48,825 nt of DNA from Leptolyngbyaceae cyanobacterium RM1_406_9 (GTDB lineage: Bacteria; Cyanobacteriota; Cyanobacteriia; Elainellales; Elainellaceae): NCBI GenBank assembly GCA_012033355.1, contig JAAUQZ010000003.1, positions 1 through 48,825 on the forward strand, read 5' to 3'. This document shows positions 8,405 through 17,733 of this stretch, one piece after another. The number at the start of each line of letters is the position of its first letter. The stretch's first letter is position 1. The notes under the pieces are model-generated. The model did not search any database. It was not told the DNA's origin and saw nothing but the letters and a program-made list of their open reading frames with translations. A program made the position numbers and the translations under genes.

Positions 8405-9312
8405 TTGAGTTTGCGCTCAAAGATATTCCCCCGCGATTGGTTGAGAAACTGGAGGCTAAGTTTGGCAAGAACGTTAATGATTTGGATACGCTTCATGTAC
8501 CCGATGATTTGCGAATTATTCCTCCTGCTGATCACACTTGGGCAGAATCGCGGCAGGATTCGGGAGTAGGGGCACTGGCATATAACCTGTTTACGGAGGA
8601 AGTCTGTCAGCAACTTCAGGCGTTTCAGTTTGATGAAATCAAGATCTTGGGCATTCGCCACAATGATTTTGCTGGGGAAAATTTTGCTAGTAAGCAATGG
8701 TGCAAGCAAGCAGTGAGTTTGCAGGTAGGCACATTTGAACTACCAGAATCTCACCCTGAGTACTACCGTTACAACGGAACTCCGATCGTGCAGATTGATG
8801 ACAAGAATTTAGGCACCTTCTCACCAGATACCCCCAAGTTGCCCATTGGCAGTTCCTTCGAGGCAAAGCTACGTCCTGAAGGTTCCAGTGTCGTTCTGAA
8901 GTTGTATCCTGACTCAATTCAACTTCCTGAACCAGTCCTCCCCGGTTCAGAATTAGTTCAACCCTCTGAAATAGATAGAAATCAGTGGCGCAGGGAAATG
9001 TTTGAAGGCTTAGTGGCAGCCGTTGGTGCAACCTATGAGCGACAGCAGTCAAGTGATTCTGAAATTGCTCAGTTTAAGGTGGGTGATAAATGGACTGCTT
9101 ACGTTCAGCCCACAGGTGACTTTATCATTCGGAATGAAGCGAGGCGCACGATTTGTCGGGGAAATTTGAACACAGGTGAGGAAACAGTTCCACTAGCCGA
9201 GGATTATGCGGGTGAACTGGAGGGGATGTTGGTAAAAAGGGAGCGATCGCCTCATCCTGATAACCGACGAATGATAAACTCTGTTAAAAAGTTAAATATT
9301 GAAATAACTTAG
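8401..9312 (+). CDS. C-terminal part of the RNA polymerase-like protein, or a separate coupled gene
   Basis: If separate, it starts at the ATG 8401, overlapping the previous TGA (ATGA), and encodes 303 residues (MIEFALKDIPPRL...). However, the frame is open and protein-like upstream of that ATG. Restoring one A in the run at 8358-8360 gives a smooth join, WKETLEQ-KGIQFDAIIHPQLP, continuing into this ORF and producing a single protein of about 1,098 residues. I favour one protein with a one-base lesion or sequencing error. No catalytic motif is recognised in this part. It includes a probable beta-rich region around YRYNGTPIVQI...GTFSP and an RRTICRG segment near the end. Confidence 0.7.
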   Translation: MIEFALKDIPPRLVEKLEAKFGKNVNDLDTLHVPDDLRIIPPADHTWAESRQDSGVGALAYNLFTEEVCQQLQAFQFDEIKILGIRHNDFAGENFASKQWCKQAVSLQVGTFELPESHPEYYRYNGTPIVQIDDKNLGTFSPDTPKLPIGSSFEAKLRPEGSSVVLKLYPDSIQLPEPVLPGSELVQPSEIDRNQWRREMFEGLVAAVGATYERQQSSDSEIAQFKVGDKWTAYVQPTGDFIIRNEARRTICRGNLNTGEETVPLAEDYAGELEGMLVKRERSPHPDNRRMINSVKKLNIEIT

Positions 9313-9350
9313 ATCTATTTATTAAAGAATTTATCAGCTATTTTCTTAAT

Positions 9351-10145
9351 CTAATTGGGATTTTGTGTTTCGTTATCTATAAAACTTTCAAAAACCGAAC
9401 ATAAGTTTTCAATTATCAAGTCAAGATGTTCAAAATCAATCCAAAATTCATCTAAATTACTGACTTCATTAGGCATTGCATCGATATATCGGAAGGATGT
9501 AGATTTCGGATCTAAAAAATGAAAATCAAGCAATCTTGCTTTCATCCAACCTGGTATTTTTTTCTGGTATCTATTTTCAATATTCTTTATTAACTCATCA
9601 AGCTCATGAATTTTTACTTGCTTCCCTAAAGGTGCATAGTTCAGAATAATTTTCAAATATAATTCTAAGCAATGACGGTATAGAAATAGCACTGGATAGG
9701 CATAGTCTAGAGGTTTCGAACTATCTTTAACTTCTGAGATTAAATTCTCCGCTGCTGACCTGTAGCTTCTGGCAATTTCAATTTGATGAAATTTAGAAAC
9801 CATGCCTCCTATAAGAAATCCTTGAGTCCAAGCTTCAGAACCTTCATACGGATTTTCACAGGGGTTTTGGATTAAAGATATGTGGAGGAGAGAAAACTCT
9901 CTATAATGATCTTCTCTATATGCTTCATTACTCAATAAACATTTAATGTTCTCATAGTCGGGTTGATCCTCCCAGTATTGGTGAATTAATGCCAAAACTT
10001 GAATATCTAACTGGGTAAAATGCCGCCCCAGTCCCTTTTCTGGACTTGCGTAATTACTTAGGTACTCCTTATAGTGCTTAGCCCATAATTTAATTGTTTG
10101 GCGATCAACATCAAAAATCTTAGAAACTTCTGATACAGATAACAT
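9351..10145 (-). CDS. MerR-like HTH protein with possible HEPN-like C-terminal domain
   Basis: The protein has 264 residues. The N-terminus, MLSVSEVSKIFDVDRQTIKLW, is a MerR-type helix-turn-helix, followed to ~70 by its wing and helices. The middle (about 100-190) is helical and carries FLYRHCLELYLKIIL (R157-H158), a signature common in HEPN-like or abortive-infection-type proteins of unknown function. The gene is visibly richer in A+T than its neighbours, suggesting separate acquisition. It is convergent with the polymerase-like gene and upstream of no obvious partner. It could be a DNA-binding sensor or an RNase-like toxin; neither is established. Confidence 0.7.
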   Translation of the reverse strand: MLSVSEVSKIFDVDRQTIKLWAKHYKEYLSNYASPEKGLGRHFTQLDIQVLALIHQYWEDQPDYENIKCLLSNEAYREDHYREFSLLHISLIQNPCENPYEGSEAWTQGFLIGGMVSKFHQIEIARSYRSAAENLISEVKDSSKPLDYAYPVLFLYRHCLELYLKIILNYAPLGKQVKIHELDELIKNIENRYQKKIPGWMKARLLDFHFLDPKSTSFRYIDAMPNEVSNLDEFWIDFEHLDLIIENLCSVFESFIDNETQNPN

Positions 10146-10230
10146 GAATACCTACTTATGATCTTTACTCAGCAGATTGAACTAGTTGTAAATAATTCAA
10201 TTATATTTTTCTTCTCGAATATCAAATAAA

Positions 10231-10488
10231 TCAGGGAAGCTGTCCATAGTTATACATAATTGCTACCACCACAATATGCTGCTCAGAAATCGGTAGATAA
10301 AGAACATACCAGTTCCGGAACTTGATGAAGTAGAGGTCAGAGTAGCGTGGATCAGAGCAACGCATTCCCTGCCCGATGTACGTCATGCTCCGCAAGAAGT
10401 CTCTTAGGGGTTTGCGGAACTGCGTTGGCACACCTCCCTTCTCGTTTTTGATGTCATCTAGAGCAGCTCGTTGAAACGTGACTTTCAT
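10231..10488 (-). CDS. RelE/ParE-superfamily toxin
   Basis: This 85-residue protein has the small RelE-like pattern: KVTFQRAALDDIKN at the start, LRDFLRSM helix, and C-terminal YFIKFRNWYVLYLP and HIVVVAIMYNY strands. Toxins of this fold usually act as ribosome-dependent mRNA endonucleases. Its ATG directly follows the stop codon of the antitoxin gene (TAG then ATG). Typical two-gene maintenance module; the exact target is unknown. Confidence 0.82.
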   Translation of the reverse strand: MKVTFQRAALDDIKNEKGGVPTQFRKPLRDFLRSMTYIGQGMRCSDPRYSDLYFIKFRNWYVLYLPISEQHIVVVAIMYNYGQLP

Positions 10489-10821
10489 CTAATCGTCAAA
10501 CACCTCAGCCTCTTCTTCAGGAGTTGCCCATTCTCCTCGCTGGGCAGCCGCGATCGCCTCATCTAATCGTTGCAAGCTTCCATGCTGCTGCTCATAGCTG
10601 GATAACACAGTTTGGCTGACCTTGATTCGCAATTCATTCCAAGCTGAAATCAGCGCTTCATAATGTTCTGGATTGACCAAGTAGGCAATGGTCTCCCCAT
10701 TTCGAGTAATGAGGACATCGGCATCTTTTGCCAGATCAGCAACTTTGGCGGTATTTTTCAGCTCTGTCACCTGGGCATGGCGCATCGGGAATGATGGATC
10801 TTTAATAATGCGGTTATTCAT
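10489..10821 (-). CDS. Phd/YefM-family antitoxin
   Basis: The protein is 110 residues from ATG 10821; an upstream TTG at 10836 gives a longer form. The Phd/YefM pattern is clear in VTELKNTAKVADLAKDADV, then LITRNGETIAYLVNPEHYEAL. The C-terminus is helical and acidic (GEWATPEEEAEVFDD) and probably binds the toxin. Antitoxin-first order and direct adjacency fit the family. It is divergent from the secretion operon. Confidence 0.85.
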   Translation of the reverse strand: MNNRIIKDPSFPMRHAQVTELKNTAKVADLAKDADVLITRNGETIAYLVNPEHYEALISAWNELRIKVSQTVLSSYEQQHGSLQRLDEAIAAAQRGEWATPEEEAEVFDD

Positions 10822-10971
10822 AGGTGAGCAAACCAATAGGAGATTATTCTGGGATTATTATAACCTAGCCAACTGGATACCCAATAAATCGCCATTGGGC
10901 ATAGGTAGCCTGAGCGATCGCCTTGTTAGGGTGACAACTACAGCAACCTTAACTTGTGTTCCAGGCTGCCT

Positions 10972-12912
10972 ATGGCTACCAAAACACCTACCCGACCCAA
11001 GCAGCGGCAGAGTACCCAGAAGCGATCCTGGCAGAACTTGACCGATCGCCGCAAACTCCGCCACATTGAAAATACCCTGGATAAAGCCATCACCAAGGCG
11101 CTCCAAGAGGGGGGCATTGAGTCTCATGAGGACTTCAAGGCTTATGTGGAGTCATTCAGTGAGCGATCAGGCAAGGCTCCTATCACTGTTGAGCTTTGTG
11201 AGGGTGGTGGCAATGATGATGAAATTCGAGGCTACCGCTTCTATCTCACCGGCGACCCTAGCCAGAGAACCAGTGGCAAATACCTGATCAAGAACTTGGA
11301 AGGTGTTACAGACAAGGACGAAAACTACTTTACGCCCTCCAACATTGCTGAGATGTTTGGGTTTGAAGAGGCAGAATTTGATGATCTGGATGCTGACCTG
11401 GACGATGCTCTTGATCTCGATAACGACTTTGATGAAGAGCCAGACGAGGATTTAGACACGCTACTAGATGCCGACTTAGATGTTGGGTTGGATGATCTGG
11501 AGGATGGGGAACTTGCTCCATCTAAACATCAAGCCAAAACCTCAACAAAAGCTCAGAGTAGAACTCAATCCAAGACGCAGGCTCAAGGTAAAGCGGGTAA
11601 ATCCAATCATCGAGACTTCCGCTACCGAGACCCAATGGAGGAAGCGTCGCGGCTCAGTGCTTCGGCTGCGGTAAATGGGCGTGAGACGAATGGATTAAAT
11701 GTGGCAGGGCTGGCAGGACAACTGGCAACTCTGGGCATTGTGGTTGGGCAAGAAGTGTTAGAAAACTTGGCAGCTCAGGACGATGAGGAACGGATTGAAC
11801 GAATTGTCCGAGAACTTCAGCGGCAGAATGAGCAGGTAGAAAACCTGACCGGCCGTTTGCAGGAAGCGGCAACCGGACACGCAACGGTAACGCCAACAGC
11901 GGAGCCAGAACAAATTGCGGTTGAAAATCCCCTAGCAACTGCGGCTACGACAGTTGGAAGCAAGGTAGACAGGCTAGGTGTAAAACTAGATCCCACCTAC
12001 GAATCTCAACCACTGGAATTAGACCGTGAAGCCAGCATCAGCGAGCAGCTTGACCAGATTGAGACCTATCTGAAAGGTCTTTCCAAACGACTTGATCGCT
12101 TAGAAATTGCGGTGAGTCGTTTAGAGAAGCAAGTTGCAGAACAAACCAATTCTTCAATGGCGGAGCCGGAGGTATATACAGGAGAAAGTCAATCTGCGGC
12201 AACCAAACAAGCGATCGCAGAATCCAAAGTGCTGGAACAACTTATGGCGCGACGAGCTGATCCTCAGCAAATTTCTTGTGCAGAATCATTGGTGGGCTTT
12301 GTCAGAGTTGCTCATGAGCTCTCGGATGATGCTGATCAAGAAGGAATTGCGATTTCTAGTAACAAAACCTTGCGGATGGAAGAGCAAGGGAAGCAGGTGG
12401 CGATCACCCTCAACAATCACCAGGGCAATACTCTTTTTGCAGGCAATCGTAATGATGGGCAGTGGGCGATCGCCACAGATCATCTCAGTCCTGATGAGAA
12501 AGCTAGTATTGCTAAGCTTCCCCGGTCTAAAGAAGACTACATCACTAAAGCCAGCGCCCAAGCATTGATTGCCACCTTCCAAGAAAAGCTACCAGAACGG
12601 TTTAGTGGTGAGGCTGAACCTGTTTTTACCTGGACAGATCAGGGCAAAGCCAAATACGAGTTTGAAGTTGTGACCTTACCAAATGGAACACAGTTACTTC
12701 AAGGATTCGACCCAAACCATAAGGATGAACAGGTGTTTGATGCCATGTTAGTAACTGGTCAATCTCCTGACATTCTACATTGCAGTATTCCAGTACGAGA
12801 GATGGAATCAGCCATTAATAATCAATCAGATGAACGAACAGATGATAAACACTCAAATCGCCATTCTAGTAAAGGCTCTACTAAACCTAATCGTGAAGAG
12901 TTGCAAGTTTAA
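10972..12912 (+). CDS. Large acidic, coiled-coil hypothetical protein leading the type IV secretion operon
   Basis: The protein has 646 residues from ATG 10972 (MATKTPTRPKQRQ); the longer frame uses a TTG at 10954. It has a basic N-terminus, an Asp/Glu-rich stretch around residues 130-185 with repeated DLDxDLD units, then a Lys/Gln/Thr linker. Two likely coiled coils follow (around VRELQRQNEQVENLTGRLQ and LDQIETYLKGLSKRLDRLE). The C-terminal ~200 residues look globular. No family is recognised. It lies 33 bases before the pilin-like gene and is codirectional with the VirB genes, so a role in DNA processing or assembly of the conjugation machine is possible but unproven. Confidence 0.65.
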   Translation: MATKTPTRPKQRQSTQKRSWQNLTDRRKLRHIENTLDKAITKALQEGGIESHEDFKAYVESFSERSGKAPITVELCEGGGNDDEIRGYRFYLTGDPSQRTSGKYLIKNLEGVTDKDENYFTPSNIAEMFGFEEAEFDDLDADLDDALDLDNDFDEEPDEDLDTLLDADLDVGLDDLEDGELAPSKHQAKTSTKAQSRTQSKTQAQGKAGKSNHRDFRYRDPMEEASRLSASAAVNGRETNGLNVAGLAGQLATLGIVVGQEVLENLAAQDDEERIERIVRELQRQNEQVENLTGRLQEAATGHATVTPTAEPEQIAVENPLATAATTVGSKVDRLGVKLDPTYESQPLELDREASISEQLDQIETYLKGLSKRLDRLEIAVSRLEKQVAEQTNSSMAEPEVYTGESQSAATKQAIAESKVLEQLMARRADPQQISCAESLVGFVRVAHELSDDADQEGIAISSNKTLRMEEQGKQVAITLNNHQGNTLFAGNRNDGQWAIATDHLSPDEKASIAKLPRSKEDYITKASAQALIATFQEKLPERFSGEAEPVFTWTDQGKAKYEFEVVTLPNGTQLLQGFDPNHKDEQVFDAMLVTGQSPDILHCSIPVREMESAINNQSDERTDDKHSNRHSSKGSTKPNREELQV

Positions 12913-12945
12913 GGCACAGATTGTATCAACCCTGATGAGGAATAT

Positions 12946-13581
12946 ATGATGTACAACACTAAAACTCAGGTTACTGAGTCTTGTTTGACTCAACTACGTC
13001 ATTCTTCAACTAAACAACTTAGGCGGTTTAACGTTACCAAAACCGATCTATTGTTTATTGGATTTTGTGTTGTGGTAGGTGTTTATCTACTGCTCAAAGA
13101 TCCATTGTTAGTCACAGTTTTAGGTTGTGCCAGTGTAGTTTTCATTGGTCTGTGGCATTTGATTCATGCGGTACCCATTTTAGAAAAATATTTAGGTGCA
13201 AAAATCCGTTTCTGGCATATTGCATCACTCATTATTACCATTACTGCTTTACTCAATACTCTGATTGCCCCTGCCCATGCAATCTTTTTAAGCGGCTTGG
13301 AACAGTTCTTCGTCAATCTAGCACAGCAAACCTCTCAAGCTGGAGGTGCAACCAATACACTAGATGCCACCGTTATTGGGTTGATTTTCAATCTTATTCG
13401 AGGGGTATTTCTGTTGCTTGTTGCTGCAGCGGCCCTATTTGCCTATAACCAGGCACAGCAGGGAAATGACTGGAGACCAATTGTCACTCAGGTGGGACTG
13501 GCGTTTGCGATCGTCATTGCCATTGATGTGGTCACGTTCATCTTTGTAGGAAATGGCACAGGAACTGCTGCTGGTGGTTAA
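12946..13581 (+). CDS. Membrane protein, VirB2/TrbC-like pilin candidate
   Basis: The protein has 211 residues. The N-terminal third has a polar leader and two hydrophobic segments (LLFIGFCVVVGVYLLL; TVLGCASVVFIGLWHLI). A third, signal-like segment ends in LIAPAHA followed by IF, a plausible signal peptidase site. The C-terminal part has two further membrane helices joined by a short polar loop (YNQAQQGNDWR) and a Gly-rich tail, the general layout of VirB2/TrbC prepilins. It is immediately before the VirB3-VirB4 gene, where VirB2 normally sits. The long N-terminal extension is unusual for VirB2, so the call rests on topology and position. Confidence 0.6.
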   Translation: MMYNTKTQVTESCLTQLRHSSTKQLRRFNVTKTDLLFIGFCVVVGVYLLLKDPLLVTVLGCASVVFIGLWHLIHAVPILEKYLGAKIRFWHIASLIITITALLNTLIAPAHAIFLSGLEQFFVNLAQQTSQAGGATNTLDATVIGLIFNLIRGVFLLLVAAAALFAYNQAQQGNDWRPIVTQVGLAFAIVIAIDVVTFIFVGNGTGTAAGG

Positions 13582-13606
13582 TTTGGCAAAGTGAACCGGA
13601 ATAGCT

Positions 13607-16600
13607 ATGGAACGGGATTTCAATCGAGAATTCATTAAAGTCAATCGAATTTTAGGCAAGCAGGCGAGTATTGGCCCCATTCCAGCAGATCAACTCGGTC
13701 CCTGGGTTGCCATTGTTGTTCTTTGCTATGTCATCACAAATGGGTTCTTTAGTCTGGGTCTGGGTTGGTTTTTTGGAACCTCGTTTTGGTTAATTGTAAG
13801 CTGGTGGATTTTGACTGGAAATCAACCCCATCAATTTCTCGATCGCTGGCGCAATCCACCGGGAACAGAGTGGTGTAACGGCAACAATATCTATATTTCG
13901 CCCATCCCAGAACAACGACCAGCTTGGATTCGCAAACGTTATGGCGATGCAAAGGTCAATATTCGATTGAAACCAGTGCAGGTGCCAAATCAGTATGGAG
14001 GCAAAAGCACATTTATGCCATTCCAAAATGAGGTTAATATCTGCTGCATTGCAGAAATCAAAAAAGACGATCGCGAAGTTGCAGCACTGTTGCTGGAAAA
14101 AGGAAAGTCTCAGTACCAGCTTGTGTTTGGATTTCGCATTGCTGGACTACATGATGTGTTGTACGACAGTGAGATGAATTCGTTTGCCCATGCAATTGAA
14201 GAAGGAATGAAAGAGTTACCAGTTGGGGAGCGAATCACCTTTTGCACGGGCTGTTATAGCGATGATGAAGAACGGCAAGGTGAATTATCTGCCCTGGCTG
14301 ATGATTGTCAATTAAAACCTGTCTCAGTGTTAACTCGCAATGAACAATTGCGAGTGCAGCAGCTTGCTCAGGGAGGAACCCGACAAACATGGCAACAACT
14401 TGCATTTTGCACCTGGACTAGTGATGACGAAGCAGGGACGCAGCAAAAAGATTTGGTCGGTGGTCTTATCGAGAAATTAAGAAAAACAGGCTCCTGGATT
14501 GTGGAGCAAATTACGGGAAATAAACGAATTTATCAAGAAGCATTTTTCAAAAAGCTTTTACTACAAGGATTCCAACAGGGATTTATTCAATGGGAACTGT
14601 TACTGAATACAAAAGTAGGACTGGAAGTAACTCCCTGCAATGCAGCGGATCTATGGCAGTGGCTCTGGAACCGATTTAATCAGGGCATTGCTCCTCCGGT
14701 TCCACAGGTTATTACTCTAAAGGAGACAGCAACAGGACTCGAATTAACTGAAGTTGTGACGACAGATAAGCATCTGTGTACCTTGCTGATCGAGGGAACG
14801 CAGGGGCGTTCTGCCTGTCCAGAACATCGAGGTGATCATGACCGAGTTTATCTGACTGGAAAAGATAAGGTCTGTGGTGTGATGACTATGACCGATCCAC
14901 CATTGGGCTGGACGAGTACCAGAGAACAGTTGAATTGGGTTTGGAAAATTCTCTCATCTAGTTACGTACATGATACTGAAGCCTGGATTGAGATTAGCCG
15001 CAGTAATGACTTTTTTATTCAGGACAATCTTGCACGGCAAGCAAAGCAATCTAAGGCAGCTCGCACCGTTGCGATTACGAAGGGACAGGGACGAGATGTA
15101 GGCGCTGAAATCAAGCAGGAAGAGTCTTTTGAAGCACAGCGTCGTATTTATGAGGGGACTAAAGCTTTACACTGTGCGCCCGTATTCCTGGTTTATCGTA
15201 ATAGTGCCGAGGAATTAACTCACGCTTGCAATTTACTAGCAAACAGCTTTGAGACGGCGAAAGTGATTCGAGAGCGTCATATTGCTTGGGAAATCTGGCT
15301 ACAAGCGTTACCCATTACCTGTAAGCGCCTGCTGCATGGCAGCAACTTGAATGAGCGCCGATTGACTCTCGATACGCATACGGTGGCAGGCATAATGCCC
15401 CTGACAATGCCGAAGGACATCGATTACAGAGGTGTGGAGTTTCTAACCGGACGCGGGGGTAAACCTGTTTACATTGATTTATTCCATCAGCAGATTGGAC
15501 GTGCGTTGATTACGGGAACATCAGGCTCTGGCAAAAGTGTATTGGGCTGGCGGTTTGCTCTCGAAGCATTAGCGAACAATATTCCAGTTGTGGGCATGGA
15601 CATTTCTTCTAGCGGGAATAGCACGTTCAAAACTGCGATCGAGCTATTGGGCGATCAGGGAGCATATTATGACATCTCCAGCGGCAGCAGTAATTTGCTG
15701 GAACCTCCTGATCTGAGGCGATTTGATAAGTTGGAGCGCGATCGCCGAATGGAGTCCTGGAAAGACTTTATTCGGCGAGCATTAAGTGCGATCGCAATGG
15801 GAAAAATCCATAATCCACACTTGGCACAACGAGTGGATGCATTGCTAATTAGAGCATTGGATGTATTTCTGCGTGACCCAGAAATCATCACTCGCTACAA
15901 CCGAGCGTTTGAAATGGGTTGGCGATCGCCCGAATGGCAACAGATACCAACTCTACCTGACTTCATCAAGTTCTGTACCCGTGAACGCTTGAACCTCCGC
16001 TCATTTGAAGATTTAGATCGCCATGCGCTGAATCAGATCCAGAGCCAGGTGGGCGCGTTATTGGCTTCACGGTTAGGGAAAGCGATCGCTCGTCCCAGTA
16101 CTTTCTCACCTGAACCTGCGATCAAATTCTTTGCACTCAGTGGCTTAACGAATGAGCAAGATGCCTATCTCATGGCAATCAACGCTCATGCTGCCTGTAT
16201 CCGCAACGCACTTTCTCATCCACGCAGTCTGTTCATTGGAGACGAGCTTTCAGTGTTGCTCCGCAGAGATGGGTTTGCTCAAATCGTTGGGGAGACTTGT
16301 GCGACAGGACGTAAAGACGGTATTGCAGTTCTATTGCTTTCTCAAGATCCAGACACCATTTGTGAATGTTCGGCAGGCTCGCAAATCATGCAGAACATTA
16401 ATTACCGAATTACCGGGCGCATTACCAGCAGCGGTATCAACTCCTTTCAACGATATCTTGGTTATCCTGCCAACATCATTAGCCAGAACGCCACAGAAGC
16501 ATTTTTGCCCCGTAGCAGTGATCTCTATTCATGCTGGTTGTTGGAGCTGGGTGGTCGGTTCTGGAGAACTCGGTTCTATCCCGGTGAATTGATGCTTGCC

Positions 16601-16852
16601 AGTGTTGCCAACAATCAGGATGAACGGGAGGCACGCGATCGAGTAATGGCACATTATCCTCCCACATCAAAAGGTCGATTGCTGGGTTTGAAAGCATTTG
16701 CAGACGAATATATTCCAGCTTTACGGGAAGGCAAAGGATTCAGCCAAATTGGGCAGGGTTTATCAGCAGCATCATCAAGGCAGTTGCAGCAACACGAAGA
16801 CCATCCCAATGACATGGTTGAACGTCATCAACGCTCACTCATTGCACGTTAA
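13607..16852 (+). CDS. virB4: VirB4-type conjugation ATPase with VirB3-like N-terminus
   Basis: The protein has 1,081 residues. The first ~75 carry two hydrophobic segments (AIVVLCYVITNGFF; FGTSFWLIVSWWIL), as in VirB3, fused to the VirB4 body. The ATPase part has Walker A GTSGSGKS (637-644) and Walker B SLFIGDELSVLL (D879-E880). VirB4 powers pilus assembly and substrate transfer at the inner membrane. VirB3-VirB4 fusions are known in several conjugation systems. No ribosome-binding site is strong at the chosen ATG. The length exceeds typical VirB4 (~800-850) partly because of the fusion. Confidence 0.88.
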   Translation: MERDFNREFIKVNRILGKQASIGPIPADQLGPWVAIVVLCYVITNGFFSLGLGWFFGTSFWLIVSWWILTGNQPHQFLDRWRNPPGTEWCNGNNIYISPIPEQRPAWIRKRYGDAKVNIRLKPVQVPNQYGGKSTFMPFQNEVNICCIAEIKKDDREVAALLLEKGKSQYQLVFGFRIAGLHDVLYDSEMNSFAHAIEEGMKELPVGERITFCTGCYSDDEERQGELSALADDCQLKPVSVLTRNEQLRVQQLAQGGTRQTWQQLAFCTWTSDDEAGTQQKDLVGGLIEKLRKTGSWIVEQITGNKRIYQEAFFKKLLLQGFQQGFIQWELLLNTKVGLEVTPCNAADLWQWLWNRFNQGIAPPVPQVITLKETATGLELTEVVTTDKHLCTLLIEGTQGRSACPEHRGDHDRVYLTGKDKVCGVMTMTDPPLGWTSTREQLNWVWKILSSSYVHDTEAWIEISRSNDFFIQDNLARQAKQSKAARTVAITKGQGRDVGAEIKQEESFEAQRRIYEGTKALHCAPVFLVYRNSAEELTHACNLLANSFETAKVIRERHIAWEIWLQALPITCKRLLHGSNLNERRLTLDTHTVAGIMPLTMPKDIDYRGVEFLTGRGGKPVYIDLFHQQIGRALITGTSGSGKSVLGWRFALEALANNIPVVGMDISSSGNSTFKTAIELLGDQGAYYDISSGSSNLLEPPDLRRFDKLERDRRMESWKDFIRRALSAIAMGKIHNPHLAQRVDALLIRALDVFLRDPEIITRYNRAFEMGWRSPEWQQIPTLPDFIKFCTRERLNLRSFEDLDRHALNQIQSQVGALLASRLGKAIARPSTFSPEPAIKFFALSGLTNEQDAYLMAINAHAACIRNALSHPRSLFIGDELSVLLRRDGFAQIVGETCATGRKDGIAVLLLSQDPDTICECSAGSQIMQNINYRITGRITSSGINSFQRYLGYPANIISQNATEAFLPRSSDLYSCWLLELGGRFWRTRFYPGELMLASVANNQDEREARDRVMAHYPPTSKGRLLGLKAFADEYIPALREGKGFSQIGQGLSAASSRQLQQHEDHPNDMVERHQRSLIAR

Positions 16853-16864
16853 GGAGACATATCT

Positions 16865-17680
16865 ATGCAACTCAAGTGGATGTCAATTCGATTCATCACT
16901 CCATTCCTGGTCTTAGGTATTGGGGCTATTAGCACTCCTGCATTTGCACGCACCCAAGACACAGGCAGTGATCCGGTTGAAGCGGCAATTCAAGACCAAG
17001 TGAATGGCAGCAATGTTTACGTTTCCAGTACAGAAAACCAGATTAATGATTTTCTGGGAGATGTTCAGAACTTTGTACAAGACGATGTACTGAGTCCTGT
17101 AAATAACTTAATTCAATCAACGCTGGGAGCATTTCAGCTTCCAGATTTGTCTCAACTCTGGAGCCAAGTCATGGGAGGCTCAGCCAGCCGTGATCCAGGG
17201 GCTGTTCTGTCTGAAACGTTAGAGAACAAAACCAATGGTCAGAGTTCCTATGGTATTCGAGAGGACTTGAGCAAATATGTCTCTAGAGCCACTGCTACAG
17301 GGGTAGCGGATCAATCCACCTTAAGTCAGGAAGCCCAAACCCAAATGGCTCAAGTACGGCAGGCAACGCAACAGAATACACAAGAAAGTGTGCGTTTAGG
17401 TGAAGAGTCTCAAGGGTTGGATGTGACTCAACAAATTATGCAAAACCTCTCTCAACAGACTGCCCTCAACAGTCAGGTGAATGAGCGGGTGTTGCAGGAG
17501 GCACAACAAGCACGGGTTGATCGAGCGATCGACAATACATTGTCGGCTCAAACGGCAAGTGAACTTTCTGCCATCACCACCGCCGATCGCCGCAGAACAA
17601 TTTCCGCAGGCAATACTGCCAGTCAGCAAGGAGGTTTGTTGATGATGCCGGGAGGAGTCACCCTCGGCTCTGATCAGTAG
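16865..17680 (+). CDS. Secreted/periplasmic protein, VirB5/TrbJ-like candidate
   Basis: The protein has 271 residues. It begins with a clear signal peptide (FITPFLVLGIGAISTPAFA, cleavage after AFA). The mature protein is Gln/Ser/Thr-rich and mostly helical, with a region around QGLDVTQQIMQNLSQQTALN that recalls VirB5/TrbJ minor pilus proteins. GGAG stands eight bases before the ATG. Location between VirB4 and VirB6 is exactly where virB5 usually sits. The family call is inferred from position and composition. Confidence 0.6.
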   Translation: MQLKWMSIRFITPFLVLGIGAISTPAFARTQDTGSDPVEAAIQDQVNGSNVYVSSTENQINDFLGDVQNFVQDDVLSPVNNLIQSTLGAFQLPDLSQLWSQVMGGSASRDPGAVLSETLENKTNGQSSYGIREDLSKYVSRATATGVADQSTLSQEAQTQMAQVRQATQQNTQESVRLGEESQGLDVTQQIMQNLSQQTALNSQVNERVLQEAQQARVDRAIDNTLSAQTASELSAITTADRRRTISAGNTASQQGGLLMMPGGVTLGSDQ

Positions 17681-17733
17681 TTCAGTTTGAAACTACAGCA
17701 CTCCCTATGTATGCCAGTTTGATTTGATGGTTA

